A stretch of DNA of 64,000 nt from Bacillus sp. JCM 19058 (lineage in GTDB: Bacteria > Bacillota > Bacilli > Bacillales_H > Bacillaceae_D). Location of the stretch: assembly GCA_001310555.1 (NCBI GenBank), contig BAXO01000014.1, forward strand, positions 1-64,000, given 5' to 3'. This document shows positions 48,777 to 59,177 of this stretch, piece by piece. The position numbers and the translations under genes were made by a program. The notes beneath the pieces were generated by a model. That model was not told the origin of the DNA. It worked only from the letters and a program-made list of their open reading frames with translations, and searched no databases. Each line of letters starts with the position of its first letter. Positions within the stretch are counted from its first letter, which is position 1.

Positions 48777-50873
48777 TTAATCGATAGTCTCTTCTACGTC
48801 TTCAAGCACCTGCTCATCTACTTCTACCGGACCTTCGCGCTCTTCTTGCAAGTCAAAGTACAGGTTCATCATGTCTGCACCGATTCGTTGAGAAACCGAT
48901 GTATCCGAGCTTGACGTACTGACGTGCGGAACAACGACAGCAATCGCTATTTCAGGATTGTCGGCGGGCGCATAGGCGATAAATGTTTGGTTATTCCCTT
49001 CCACGAGTCTGCCATTCACATGAGTGAAGGACTCGGCCGTTCCCGTTTTGGCAGCTACCCTCACTGAATGATTCAATCCGTTTTTAAACGTTGTTCTTGC
49101 GGTTCCGTTTGTTCCATGGACGACACGCTGCAAGCTTTGCTGGACGCGTGAAATGTGGGCATCACTCATATCGATGCGATTCAGAACCGTCGGCTCAAAC
49201 TTTTGCACAACGGCGCCGGGCTCCTCCGGATTTGAGGATGGCTCACGAATTTCTGAAACAAGGCGTGCCTTCATGCGATAGCCGTCATTAGCAATCGTGG
49301 AAATGTATTGCGCCATTTGCAGCGGGGTATACGTGTCGTACTGCCCGATCATAAAGTCGAGTAGCCTACCGTCCAAATGGCGATCACCCGCCACACCTGT
49401 AGAGGCTGATGGCAAGTCGATACCCGTCTCGGCGCCAAGGCCAAACTGGCTAAAATAATACCGCAATTGATCATAAGCCTCTGTAGCCGCAGCCGAGTTT
49501 ATCGGCATGTCGCGGCTGTAGTTCATATTCCCCATCAGCATTCCGATGTAGAACATATATACGTTGGAGGAGCGTTCTAAGGCTGTGGCGTCGTCTACCC
49601 AGCCATATTCCTAACCGATTTTTTTTCTCCTCGGTTGCTCTCAGCTTTATCGGTGCGTCATAAAAGGACTGGCCGATCGAGGTCACGCCCGTCTGAAATC
49701 CGGTCAGCACACTTGCCGCCTTGACAGTTGAGCCATTTCAAACGCCTTATTAATCGTCCCTAAGTGATCATCATTTTTATCAGAATTGGAGCCGACTGCA
49801 TCGTTATAGCCAGCCATTGCCAGCACATCGCCGGTACGCGGGTCCATCATGACCGCATAAGCGCTACGATCGCTCAAGTACATGCCAAGATTGCTCGTTA
49901 CGTGTGACTGAACAATGTCTTCTAACTTTTGCTGCATTTCCATATCGAGCGTCATAATCAGGTCGTTCCCGCGCTGGCCGAGCCGTTCGTTCGTTTTATG
50001 ATCGACCACTCCTCCACTCGAAGTCGTTATGTTTTCGACGACCGCTTTTTCGCCACGCAATACGTTCTCGTATTGGGCTTCGAGAAAGCTCGTACCGACA
50101 ATATCGGAGCGTTCATAGCCTCTTGATAAATAGTAATCAAGCTTCTCGCTCTGAATTTGACCGGTAGAGCCAAACAGTGTGCGGAACGAGTCGCCGAAAA
50201 CATAGTTTCGGCGTGAATCACGCAATATGTCCACTCCTGGTAATTGATCAAGCTTTTCGCTAAGCCTGTGCGCCTCCTCCTCGGTTATACCGCGCTTGAT
50301 TCGTTGTGGCGTATTCGCGTAGCCTCTGCGCATTTCTCGAAAGATCGCGAACACTCGGATTTCTTCTTCCGTTAATTCGTTCAGATGCTCCTCTGTTACG
50401 CGATCGATCTCGAGTTGATACTGTTCGCCTGAATCAAGGCCGTCTCGTTCTTCCTTTGACACGAGTTCATTTCTCGTTTCTTCATCTTGAAGCAGTAGCC
50501 AAAAGTCCTGTTTATCGCGTTCAGGGAATGTTCGATCAGTATCAATATCAATCAACTTCTCAAGATCTCTAGCTATTGCAAGCATATCGTCAGCGCCTGT
50601 TTGCTCCGAAGGGTTCGTGTAGGTAACCGATAATTCCAATTCATTATCCACGACGACATTTTGGTAGCGATCATAAAATATGCCCCGGGGTGCGTCGATA
50701 CGGGCCGTTGAATTACTCGTTCGTTCAAGCTGCTTTGCCGCTTCCTCTCCCTCGACAATTTGAACGAAACCGAGTCTGAGAATTAAAGCGGAGAATAAAA
50801 TAAACACCGCGAAAAACAAAATATTTAATCTGACTGGTACGTGACGCTTTTTCTTTTGCTTCGTTTTTGCCAA
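48777..50873 (-). CDS. pbpA: Penicillin-binding protein 2A-type transpeptidase
   Basis: Class B PBP that cross-links side-wall peptidoglycan and supports rod shape. About 695 residues. N-terminal span LNILFFAVFILFSALILRLGFVQIV, dimerisation domain with RIDAPRGIFYDR, and transpeptidase motifs STVK (SxxK, catalytic Ser), SSN (SxN) and KTGT. TTG start at 50873 with GAGGGGGATAG. Breaks near 49735 (before the STVK segment), near 49611-49628. Acidic C-terminal tail. In B. subtilis the gene follows yqgE; here a 6S-like RNA gene lies between. Confidence 0.92.
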
Positions 50874-50910
50874 ACTATCCCCCTCGTTCAACCTGTTTGC
50901 ATGTATATGT

Positions 50911-51145
50911 AGACAAAAACAATAGACACCCTGTAAGGTGTCTAGTAGCAATTCGTTTCGTACACCCGCGTATGCCGTTGCTTCATTGTTTCATGAACCT
51001 ACTCACGTAGGTGGGTGCCCGCAGACTATCTTTCAACGTCCAGAAATTGCTCTGGCATGGTGGCCGATCGTCAATTTAGGGCTCCCTTTCTAAATCCAAG
51101 GTTCGAAACAGGGAGAAGCTGACTAACACGGCAGGTATTTAGGTT
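50911..51145 (-). ncRNA. 6S RNA (SsrS-like)
   Basis: A perfect-looking sigma-A promoter drives about 230 bases that code for no protein and end in a TAGACACC/GGGTGTCTA terminator with T-run. The RNA has an outer closing helix (TGCCGT near the 5' end, ACGGCA near the 3' end), a 5' arm with CCTGCCGTGTTAGTC, and a central GCGGGCACCCACCTACGTG hairpin. These agree with my recollection of bacillar 6S RNAs, which bind housekeeping RNA polymerase by mimicking an open promoter. Identity rests on structure and motif similarity, not on alignment. Confidence 0.68.
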
Positions 51146-51151
51146 AACTGT

Positions 51152-51179
51152 ATTATACCATAACAGCCTTCCCTGTCAA
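51152..51179 (-). promoter_or_regulatory. Consensus sigma-A promoter of the 6S-like RNA
   Basis: TTGACA (51174-51179) and TATAAT (51152-51157), both perfect, 16 bases apart. The -35 overlaps the yqgE stop codon. Confidence 0.85.
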
Positions 51180-52519
51180 TGGGTGAAGGCTTTGCATTCT
51201 ACACCGTTGACCCGTTGCTCCCACCGCCTTCTTCGTTTTTTTTGCCTAGCAAAGCCCAAGCGTTCTCCGTCCTTACTTGACCTAAAACGAATTCGGCGAA
51301 CGCAAAAATAAATGAGACTATGTCCGGCACCTAAAATGAGCAGGAGCGCCCGAATGCTCTTTTCTTCAGGAAAGAGCGAAATCGCTGTAATGAACGTGAG
51401 CACAGAAACGACTCGGCCCGCATTCAAAAACAGCTCCCGCACAACGATATACTCGATCCTCATCTCACCTGATTTCCATGAGCGGCCAATGACATCATAC
51501 GTTAAAGAAATGTAAGGGACGAGCAAAAGCGGATAAGCGATCGAGATGACGATTCCATAAAAAATCAGCTTCGTAAACGACAGCTCGAATACGATAATAA
51601 AAATAGCAGCGTACAGCAAAATTCCGCCGATTAGAATCGATTTTTTTTCGGAAGGACTCTTTAATCAAGCGAGTGACTGTATAATAGGCGGCGAATTGAA
51701 CAGCAGATGCAACGAGCCCATAGGTTCCGAGCGCCATTTCACTTTTCGTGACGATATAAATCCACACGACGATCACAAAAGCAAAGGTTCCTTCTCGTAA
51801 GCCTTGAAAAAAAATGAGCATTTAAAATGCTGCTCCAGTTTTTGTTATTGCGCTTTTCTGCCAATATTCGCTTGAAGTAAAATTGACCTTTGGCACTTCG
51901 ACGCTTCAGCAGGAAGCTTAAAATCACCGCGAGGACAAATAGCCCGAGAGAAATCGCAAAAATAACCGTGTAGCCTGTCAGCTTTTCCATTCTCGTAATG
52001 ATAAATCCAGCGGCGATCGGTCCAATCATGCCTGCAAAAGAAGACAATAACCCTAAAAAGCCATTGAAAAAAATCTCTCGTTTCCGGTTCGGTTATTTCA
52101 AATGTTAGCACGTTAAAGGCTAGCCAGTAAAAGCCCATGCCAACTCCGAGTAACGAACCTAACAAGAGTAAATTTTCGCTCGTTTTTTCCCCTAGAAACA
52201 ATACGGTAAAAAAGAAAAACGAGAGGGAGCTGACGCCCAAACGCAAAACAATCACACGATCGACTTTCTTTGCCAGTCGTCCGGCAAGGATAAAGGTCAA
52301 AGGCTGAAAAATAACAGCAGCTAAATTGTACAAAGCAATGTCAATAAACTCACCCGATTGCTTCCATAAATAGACATTCACAAACGTATTGGAGAGGGCA
52401 ATACTTAATGAATACAAACCTCCGATGACTAGCAATAAAGATAAGTCTTTAGTGACCTCTACATCGCCAATCACTTTGTTTAATAACGATTTCTTCACCG
52501 ACTCCACCACCCTCATCAC
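51176..52519 (-). CDS. yqgE: MFS transporter YqgE
   Basis: Twelve-span major facilitator protein of about 445 residues. LSLLLVIGGLYSLSIALSNTFVNVYLWKQSG opens, ILAGRLAKKVDRVIVLRLG is the MFS motif between spans 2 and 3, later GTYGLVASAVQFAAYYTVTRL. Long basic cytosolic tail (RFRSSKDGERLGFARQKKRRRR). Breaks near 52068-52074, 51812-51818 and 51642-51649. Gene order sodA-yqgE-pbpA equals B. subtilis. Substrate unknown. Confidence 0.85.
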
Positions 52520-52712
52520 TAGTGTGGCTTAATGAAATGTCGTTATACGAAAAGCTTTTCGGTTTAGTGAAAGCCAATTTATGTAATTCGTCTAGAGACC
52601 GCATGTGCGTTTTCCGTCTCTTTTGCAAGGGAAGTTGCAATGGCTCTTTCTGTTTTACACGCATAGAAAAAGGAGAGACAATGCCCTGTGCATCTCTCTC
52701 CTTCTGCTTGAT

Positions 52713-53321
52713 TTATTTTGCTTCTTTGTAACGCTTTTCAACTTCATCCCAATTAACAACATTCCAGAACGCGTTAATGTAATCAGGACGACGATTTTGA
52801 TAATTTAAGTAATAGGCGTGCTCCCATACATCAAGACCAAGAATTGGCGTTTTCCCTTCAGACAATGGTGAATCCTGATTTGGAGTACTCGTTACCTCTA
52901 ATTTGCCGCCATCTACGACAAGCCAAGCCCAACCAGAACCGAAGCGATTAGCCGCTGCATCAGCAAACTTTTCCTTAAAGGCATCAAAGCTTCCGAAGGT
53001 TTCATCAATGGCAGCTGCAACTTCGCCGGAAGGTGCTCCACCGCCGTTTGGAGAAAGGATTTGCCAAAAGAATGTGTGGTTAGCATGTCCACCACCATTG
53101 TTTCTGACAGCTGTGCGAATGCTCTCCGGCACCGCATTAAGGTTGCTCACCAAATCATTAATGCTTTTGTTAGCGAGCTCAGCATGACCTTCCAATGCTG
53201 CGTTTAGCTTCGTTACATACGTATTGTGATGCTTTCCGTGATGGATGTTCATCGTTTGCTCATCAATGTGAGGCTCCAGTGCATTTGCGGAATAAGGCAG
53301 TTGCGGTAATTCGTATGCCAT
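52713..53321 (-). CDS. sodA: Superoxide dismutase [Mn]
   Basis: Destroys superoxide in the cytosol. Intact, 202 residues. [50 protein letters not shown], and the metal-binding [19 protein letters not shown]. Metal ligands His 27, His 82, Asp 164 and His 168 region are all present; GWAWLV and the Gly-rich loop fit the Mn form. AAGGAGGAG before ATG 53321. Confidence 0.97.
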   Translation of the reverse strand: MAYELPQLPYSANALEPHIDEQTMNIHHGKHHNTYVTKLNAALEGHAELANKSINDLVSNLNAVPESIRTAVRNNGGGHANHTFFWQILSPNGGGAPSGEVAAAIDETFGSFDAFKEKFADAAANRFGSGWAWLVVDGGKLEVTSTPNQDSPLSEGKTPILGLDVWEHAYYLNYQNRRPDYINAFWNVVNWDEVEKRYKEAK

Positions 53322-53566
53322 TTCAAAATCTCCTCCTTGGTTTGTAAAAAAAGTATTTGGAGATTGCTCTCCAATTATGAAGAACGACTTTACAAACATA
53401 AATGTTTCATAAGTCTATGTTCTACGTTACCAAAATTTTCACTTGCTTGCAACGGTTACGCTCATCCGAGCGCGAGCATGAAATTTTCTGATTGTTACGC
53501 GGCTTGTCATATTCACCGCCGCCTTTCCATACACATAGTCCAAGCATTACTCTTGGAGGGAAGCGC

Positions 53567-54378
53567 ATGAATTGGATAGAAGCTCTATTTATCGGCTTTA
53601 TTCAGGGAATTTCAGAGTTTTTGCCGATTTCCAGCACCGCTCATCTAATCTTGTTCGGACGACTGCTCGGAATCGAAATGCAAGGGACCCAGCTTTCATT
53701 TGAGCTATTTTTGCACGTAGCGTCGCTGCTCGCCGTTCTTTTTTTATTTTCGTCAGGATCTTTATCAAGTCCTGCGTGATTTTTTTCGTTTATTTCACGA
53801 GAAGAACGGCATCTGCCAAAAATAATTTTCGTTTCGTTCTGTTCATGGCTGCCTCCACCTTGATTACTATGATTGTTGGCAAAGGGTTTGAACAAATGCT
53901 GGGGAATTCCTTGACGACTCCGGCCACTATTGGTGTCTCATTAATCGTTACAGGACTATTTTTGATCTTAATCGAGCACGGTATTCAGGCCGGAGCGAAG
54001 AGCCAAGCCGAGATTAACTGGAAAGACAGCATCTTCATTGGCGTGGCTCAAGCGCTAGCGATTATTCCAGGAATCTCTCGCTCGGGAAGCACGTTAATCG
54101 CCGCCCTATGGTGTGGGCTATCAAAAGATTTAGCGCTCCGTTACTCATTTTTATTATCGATTCCAATTATTTTAGGGCTCTCTTTGCTCAAATTAACCGA
54201 TTTTATGAATAGTCTCGACCTTCGTTACATCAAGGAGCTCTGGCTCGCGTTCGCCGCTGCCTTCCTTTCTGCTCTGATCGGTATTAAATGGATGATCGAT
54301 ATGGTAAAACGTGCGAAGCTTAGTTATTTTGCCGTTTACTGCATAGCAGTTGGAATTGTCACTTGGCTCTATTTTTAG
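53567..54378 (+). CDS. uppP: Undecaprenyl-diphosphatase (bacitracin resistance type)
   Basis: Recycles undecaprenyl pyrophosphate to the carrier lipid for wall synthesis. About 270 residues, eight spans. Family motifs: EALFIGFIQGISEFLPISSTAHLIL at the N-terminus (catalytic glutamates) and the PGISRSGSTLIAALWCGLSK phosphatase-like loop. One overlong T-run near 53739-53745 breaks the frame; a further break near 53814. GGAGGG before ATG. Adjacent tRNA cluster runs the other way. Confidence 0.93.
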
Positions 54379-54513
54379 CAGCACAGTGCTCAGCTCCCGA
54401 AGTAACCAGCTTGTGCCCCGCCTTTATGTCATTCGTATCGGCGCGTTTCGCCTGTTCTATACGACAACATTAAAAAGCCACCTCACCTTATGAGATGAAG
54501 TGGCTAGCATGAG

Positions 54514-54603
54514 CGGAGGAGGAGGGATTCGAACCCCCGCGCGGTTTAATCCGCCTGTCGGTTTTCAAGACCGATCCCTTCAGCCGGACTTGGGTACTCC
54601 TCC
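54514..54603 (-). tRNA. tRNA-Ser (anticodon UGA)
   Basis: 90 bases with a long variable arm. Acceptor GGAGGAG/CTCCTCC, anticodon loop CTTGAAA giving TGA, T-arm GGTTCGAATCC. No encoded CCA. Confidence 0.93.
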
Positions 54604-54666
54604 AGTTTAGTTGTCTGAAGCAAGGTAGGAGGCTGGACTGTAGCCTCCTACCTTCAATTTAAAAAA

Positions 54667-54737
54667 TGGACCTGTAGGACTCGAACCTACGACCAATCGG
54701 TTATGAGCCGACCGCTCTGACCAACTGAGCTAAGTCC
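54667..54737 (-). tRNA. tRNA with anticodon CAU, Ile2-like
   Basis: Anticodon loop GCTCATAA; T-arm GTAGGTTCGAGTCCTAC. Body matches bacillar tRNA-Ile2 (lysidine-modified CAU) rather than Met. The acceptor stem shows only six pairs (GGACTT/AGGTCC) and total length is 71, three short, which suggests lost bases in this sequence. Confidence 0.8.
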
Positions 54738-54740
54738 GTA

Positions 54741-54817
54741 TGGGGCGGCTGATGGGAATCGAACCCACGAATGCCGGAACCACAATCCGGTGCGTTAACC
54801 ACTTCGCCACAACCGCC
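54741..54817 (-). tRNA. tRNA-His (anticodon GUG)
   Basis: Acceptor GGCGGTT / AGCCGCC, loop ATTGTGGT with GTG, T-arm GGGTTCGATTCCC, CCA encoded. Confidence 0.95.
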
Positions 54818-54850
54818 ATGTCACTGAACGAAGCTGTTTTAAAAAAAGAG

Positions 54851-54924
54851 TAGCGGCGGAGGGGATCGAACCCCCGACCTCACGGGTATGAACCGTACGC
54901 TCTAGCCAGCTGAGCTACACCGCC
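54851..54924 (-). tRNA. tRNA-Met (elongator, anticodon CAU)
   Basis: Matches the B. subtilis elongator tRNA-Met as I recall it: GGCGGTGTAGCTCAGCTGG start, TTCATACC anticodon loop, end CTCCGCCGCTA. 74 bases, no CCA. Confidence 0.93.
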
Positions 54925-54933
54925 AAGATCCGT

Positions 54934-55008
54934 TGGCTCCACAGGTAGGATTCGAACCTACGACCGATCGGTTAACAGCCGATTGCTCTACCACTGAGCT
55001 ACTGTGGA
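54934..55008 (-). tRNA. tRNA-Asn (anticodon GUU)
   Basis: Acceptor TCCACAG / CTGTGGA, D-arm GTAGCTCAGTGG, loop CTGTTAA with GTT, T-arm GGTTCGAATCC, CCA encoded. First gene of the five-tRNA transcript. Confidence 0.95.
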
Positions 55009-55337
55009 ATAAGAAAGACAAGAACTATAATAGCATGTGCACAGTTAGACGTCAATACCGAATTTATTAAAATCTCTACTTACCAGCCTGAGTTTGGCAA
55101 GACGAACAGCGTAATCACGCCATTCATACTTTACCACAGGTCAATCAATGAAACAAGCCTTTGATAGCCAATACTTGCACGTCAAGAGCTGACAGAGCTT
55201 CGTCACTAGTTGATCAACGATCGCTCTGAAACGCTAAATTCTAATCGGCTTGTCTCGTTTACATACACGAAAAAAGTCAACCTGGACAAAACTATTTATG
55301 ATCAATAAAAAAAGGAGGGAGCCTCCTTTTTCTAAGC
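55009..55337. other. Gap between tRNA cluster and Na/Pi gene
   Basis: Probably holds the tRNA promoter. No gene or clear promoter pair seen. Confidence 0.45.
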
Positions 55338-56962
55338 TTACACATAATGTTCAGTAACTGCTTCTGCAATATTTACAGCGTGGTCTCCAATTCGTTCCAG
55401 GTTGCTGACAATATCGACGAACACAATCCCAGAAGCTCCGGAGCATTTGCCCTCATTGATTCTGATGATGTGCTGCTTTCGCAATTTTCGCTCCATCTGA
55501 TCAATTTGTTCTTCTTTTTTGATGGCAGATTGGGCTCGCTCCAAATCGTCGTTTTCTAAAGCGACGATCGCTTCTTGCAGCGTCGAAATCGTCAAGTCGA
55601 ACATTTCTTCTAAGTCCGCAAGCGCTTTGTCCGACATCGCTACTTTATTAGCTTTTTGATAATCCTTTAATTCGACAATATTTTCGACATGATCGCCTAT
55701 ACGTTCAATATCGCGAACGGTATCGAGGAGCATCGAATGAAGCTCCGAATCGTGGCCTGACAAAGAGCGTGAAGAAAGCTGAATCAAATAGTCAGTGATT
55801 TTTCGATCGAGATTGTTTATCGCTTCTTCGTATTGCGTTGCCAGTTCCGCATTCCTTTTTTTCACCCTTCATCATATATTCACTGACTTCAACCAAAGCA
55901 TTTTGTGAAAAATCGGCCATGCGCAATACTTCTTGCTTCGCTTGACCAAGGGCGATGGCTGGGGAGCTCCCGATAAAGCGTGGGTCAAGGTGCTTCGTCT
56001 TATAATCGACTGTAATTTCCTCTCCAGGAATCAGCTTCGTAACGATAAGGGCAAGTATAGCAACAAATGGTAATTGTACTAACGTATTTGAGACATTGTA
56101 AAAGCCGTGGGCAAAAGCAATAGTCATCGGTTTATTTAAAGAAAGTTGAACCTCGAGAAATTGGATCAAACTTGTGAATGGAATAAATAGTAACAGCACA
56201 AGTACAGCACCAATTAAATTAAATATAACATGAGTAAAGGCGGCGCGCTTTGCAGCAATTGAAGCGCCGATGGCGGCAAATACCGCGGTAATCGTCGTTC
56301 CGATATTATCGCCGATCAAAACAGACAGCGCGGCGTTCAGCTCCATTGCTCCTTGATCATACAGCTGCTGTAATAACGCAATTGAGGCTGTAGAGCTTTG
56401 AATCAGCATCGTAAGAAGTGTCCCGATAAATACGCCTAAAATTGGTGTTTCGCTTAATTTCAACGTTAAGTTGTAAAAGCGTCAAGGTCGCGCAGAGGCG
56501 CCATCCCATCCCCCATCAAATTCAACCCGTAGAACAGAGCTCCGAATCCAAAAATTACTTGACCGAAATGATTCGTTCTCTTATTTTTGAAAAAGAAGAT
56601 TAACGCTGCACCAAGAGCAACAATCGGCAATGCATAGCTAGAAATTTTGAAGCCGATAATAAAGGCAGTCAATGTCGTTCCGATATTGGCTCCCATAATA
56701 ACACCGATCGCTTGCCTAAGCGTCATGAAACCGGCATTGACTAAACCAATGGTTAGTACAGTCGTGCCTGAACTCGTTTGAATTAAACAGGTGACGACAA
56801 TCCCGGCAATGACTCCCATAACCGGATTTGTAGTAAACTTATCCAACAGATCACGCAGACGATCACCAGCTATTTTTGAAGACCATCTCCATGTACTTCA
56901 TTCCGAACAGGAAGATTCCGAGCCCTCCAAAAAAATGTGAACAATACGGACTGTAGATCCAC
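55338..56962 (-). CDS. Na/Pi cotransporter family protein with PhoU-like domain
   Basis: Sodium-dependent phosphate transporter of the NptA/YjbB type, about 540 residues. FTFFGGLGIFLFGMKYM opens; two inverted Na/Pi repeats carry the motifs QTSSGTTVLTIGLV and QSSTASIALLQ, each followed by GANIGTT or GDNIGTT. The C-terminal 200 residues are two PhoU helical bundles (DTVRDIERIGDHVENIVE, DIVSNLERIGDHAVNIAE). GTG start at 56962. Breaks near 56924, 56880, 56466 and 55859. Substrate direction (uptake or export) not deducible. Confidence 0.87.
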
Positions 56963-57270
56963 TCTCTCTCACTCATCCCTTCATTTTCATAAGTTGGCCT
57001 TTTCTTTTTTTCGACAAACCTCAACAATGGCACCTTGTCTATTATTAAGCATTTTTAAAGCTTTTGTAAACAGCTTATTTTATTTTTCCTTAATATTCTA
57101 TAAATCTAATCGTTATAACCCTTATTGTATTTGTCTTTTTTCGCTTTATTTTTTAGGCGAATCGTAGTTGATCTGATCGCCTACGCCTAGATTATCATTC
57201 TTGTCTTCGCCGCACACCTTACTGTACAATAAAAATGATTGCCTAAAAAAATTCAAAGAAAGGTGAATGA
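56963..57270. other. Intergenic region
   Basis: A+T-rich divergent promoter region between the Na/Pi gene and yqgB; no further feature supported. Confidence 0.45.
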
Positions 57271-58053
57271 ATGAGCAGGTTTGAGTTTTTTTACAAAAGC
57301 TTTTACAACTTTCGAGTTATTGCATACAGTCGCTTGCAACCAATTACAAAAGCAATCGGTCATGTTTTGTTCGTCATTTTTTTTAGCATGCCTACCATTT
57401 ATCGTTCTTATCAGTATTTCCCTAAATAATAGCTTGAGTCAGCTATATAAAATTACGGAATCCGAGCTGCCTTTTTTTTGAGATAACAAGCGGAACATTA
57501 ACGACCGAGAATTCTAGCGCTTTTATAAATGACGAAATCATTGATGGACGGGTTATTCTCGATCCGATGAACGATGACCGTTTATTTGACATGGATACCG
57601 AGCAAGGTATCGCATTGCGTGAGCGTGAGCTGGTCATGTTTGATCATGGGGAGACACATACGATTCCCTACACCCTTCTTGGACAAGATTCGATGAATAA
57701 AGGACAATTGCTTGAACGCCTTTCTGATCTACAAGCCTTTTTTTTCCGATATTAATTCTGATTATCGCTGCACTTTTTTTATATTGCCGTCGCCGGTGCG
57801 GCTTTTCTAGGGATTAGTTTGCTAGCATTTTTTTGGCTTCCTCATCCGCGGAAAACGGATAAGCCTGCAATATAAACAGCTTTGGACGATGGCAGCATTT
57901 GCGCTCACATTGCCTGCGATTGGCTTTTCGTGGCTGGACGCTTGGGTAATCTCAATTCCGTTTCCTGTTTTAGTACTTGCAGCAATCGCCATGCTGGCAC
58001 TTTCGATCCGCGCCGTCCCTATTCCTAAACAGCGAAAGAGCGAGAACACGTAA
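57271..58053 (+). CDS. yqgB: DUF1189 membrane protein, YqgB-like
   Basis: About 256 residues when six overlong T-runs (near 57287, 57380, 57478, 57738, 57778 and 57832) are corrected. FFYKSFYNFRVIAYSRLQPITKAIGHVLF is the DUF1189 start; an outside domain follows (FINDEIIDGRVILDPMNDDRLFDMD), then four spans (ILILIIAALFYIAVAGAAFLG, ISLLAFFGFLIRG, LWTMAAFALTLPAIGF, PFPVLVLAAIAMLAL). Function unknown. AAAGGTG before ATG. The most heavily broken gene in the window. Confidence 0.82.
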
Positions 58054-58069
58054 AGGTGTTTCTCGCTCA
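58040..58069. terminator. Hairpin between yqgB and the NfeD-like gene
   Basis: GAGCGAGAA / TTTCTCGCTC stem at the convergent gene ends. Lacks a T-run. Confidence 0.5.
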
Positions 58070-58719
58070 ATCAGTTGCGGTAGTTGATTTCTCAATTTCA
58101 CGGATCACAATTCGAGTACCGTCGACCGAAACGACTTCAATATCTTTGTTCGCTTCAATCCACTGACTCCCACTCGTAGCACTATATTGCTTTTCCTCAA
58201 TGACAATCGTTCCCGTCGGACGAAAAGGGGTAATCGTCTTGCCTTGTTTCCCGATGAGTTCGCGATACGACTCGTTAATTGAATTGTACCCTTTATCACC
58301 GGTGAGCCGATCTCTCAAGGTCATCTTTGACCAAATAATTCGTGAAGGAAAAACTTTTAAAAACATCATCGAGCCGGCAGCCCCGAGGATAAAGCCCATC
58401 GATACGAGGAACCCGTAAATCATGTCAGGGGATGGCAGCGCTAAGCCTGCGATCATAAGCAGCACCCCGATAACAGCTACTGTACCGTCTGTAATAAACT
58501 TTCCATCCAGCATAATTAATGACAGACCGACTAAATACAAAATGACGACCCAAAACCCGACATCTCCAGAAATATGATAGGAAAAGTACATAGCCATGAT
58601 GGCAATACCGAGAATAGCAAAAATTCCTTTCGCCCGTACAAGCAATTCACCAAATAAAAAATAATGTGCCTAAAAAAAATAACAAGAAATCCAACCGTTG
58701 CCGAATCCAGCCAATCCAT
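58067..58719 (-). CDS. NfeD-family membrane protein
   Basis: About 215 residues. Membrane region (AKGIFAILGIAIMAMYFSYHISG, GFWVVILYLVGLSLIML, TVAVIGVLLMIAGLAL, YGFLVSMGFILGAAGSMMFL) followed by a C-terminal OB-fold: GKQGKTITPFRPTGTIVIEEKQYSA and NKDIEVVSVDGTRIVIRE, the NfeD signature. Break at 58673-58679 joins the N-terminal span (WLDSATVGFLVI). Partners of flotillin-like proteins in lipid domains; no flotillin gene here. Confidence 0.85.
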
Positions 58720-59040
58720 ATACACATGCCCCCTTACTTAATCATTTAGCACAAACTTTAATTATAAAGAATAATTCTCTACTCCCAATTCCTAAATGGT
58801 ACAAGGAACCGATGACATCAGTGTAAAGCAAAAGCGCATAAGCTATCCAGCCGTTCGTCTAAAAAAAGTACTCTAAGACACTTCCTTTAAATGGACGAAA
58901 ACTAGTCAATTGGTCGCGTCCATTTTCTAAAGCGAGTTCACTTTTTGATATATACGTGTGAACGCGAAAAATGTTTCAGAAAAACGGATGATTGGACGTA
59001 GTCTAGTGAAGCCTAGTAGTAAATGGAGGTGTACTCGCTT
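58720..59040. other. Intergenic region
   Basis: Upstream of the tiny basic protein. No definite promoter recognised. Confidence 0.4.
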
Positions 59041-59139
59041 TTGAAAAACGAACGCAAGAAAAGAGCAAGCAAGTCTAAACGCCGCGCAGCTGCTACTCCT
59101 GCTTACACACACCTCTCAAAGAGTCCACAAAAAGTGTGA
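59041..59139 (+). CDS. 32-residue strongly basic protein
   Basis: TTG start at 59041, nine bases after a perfect GGAGGTG, and a terminator right behind. Reads KNERKKRASKSKRRAAATP then AYTHLSKSPQKV; twelve of 32 residues are Lys or Arg. Size, charge and isolated gene unit resemble minor spore or nucleic-acid binding peptides of bacilli, but no family is recognised. Confidence 0.5.
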   Translation: MKNERKKRASKSKRRAAATPAYTHLSKSPQKV

Positions 59140-59145
59140 GAGAAA

Positions 59146-59177
59146 AAAAAGAGAGGGTTCCCCCTCTCTTTATTATG
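59146..59177. terminator. Terminator shared by the basic peptide and ypuA
   Basis: AAAGAGAGGG / CCCTCTCTTT stem with A-run before and T-rich after, serving both directions. Confidence 0.75.
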
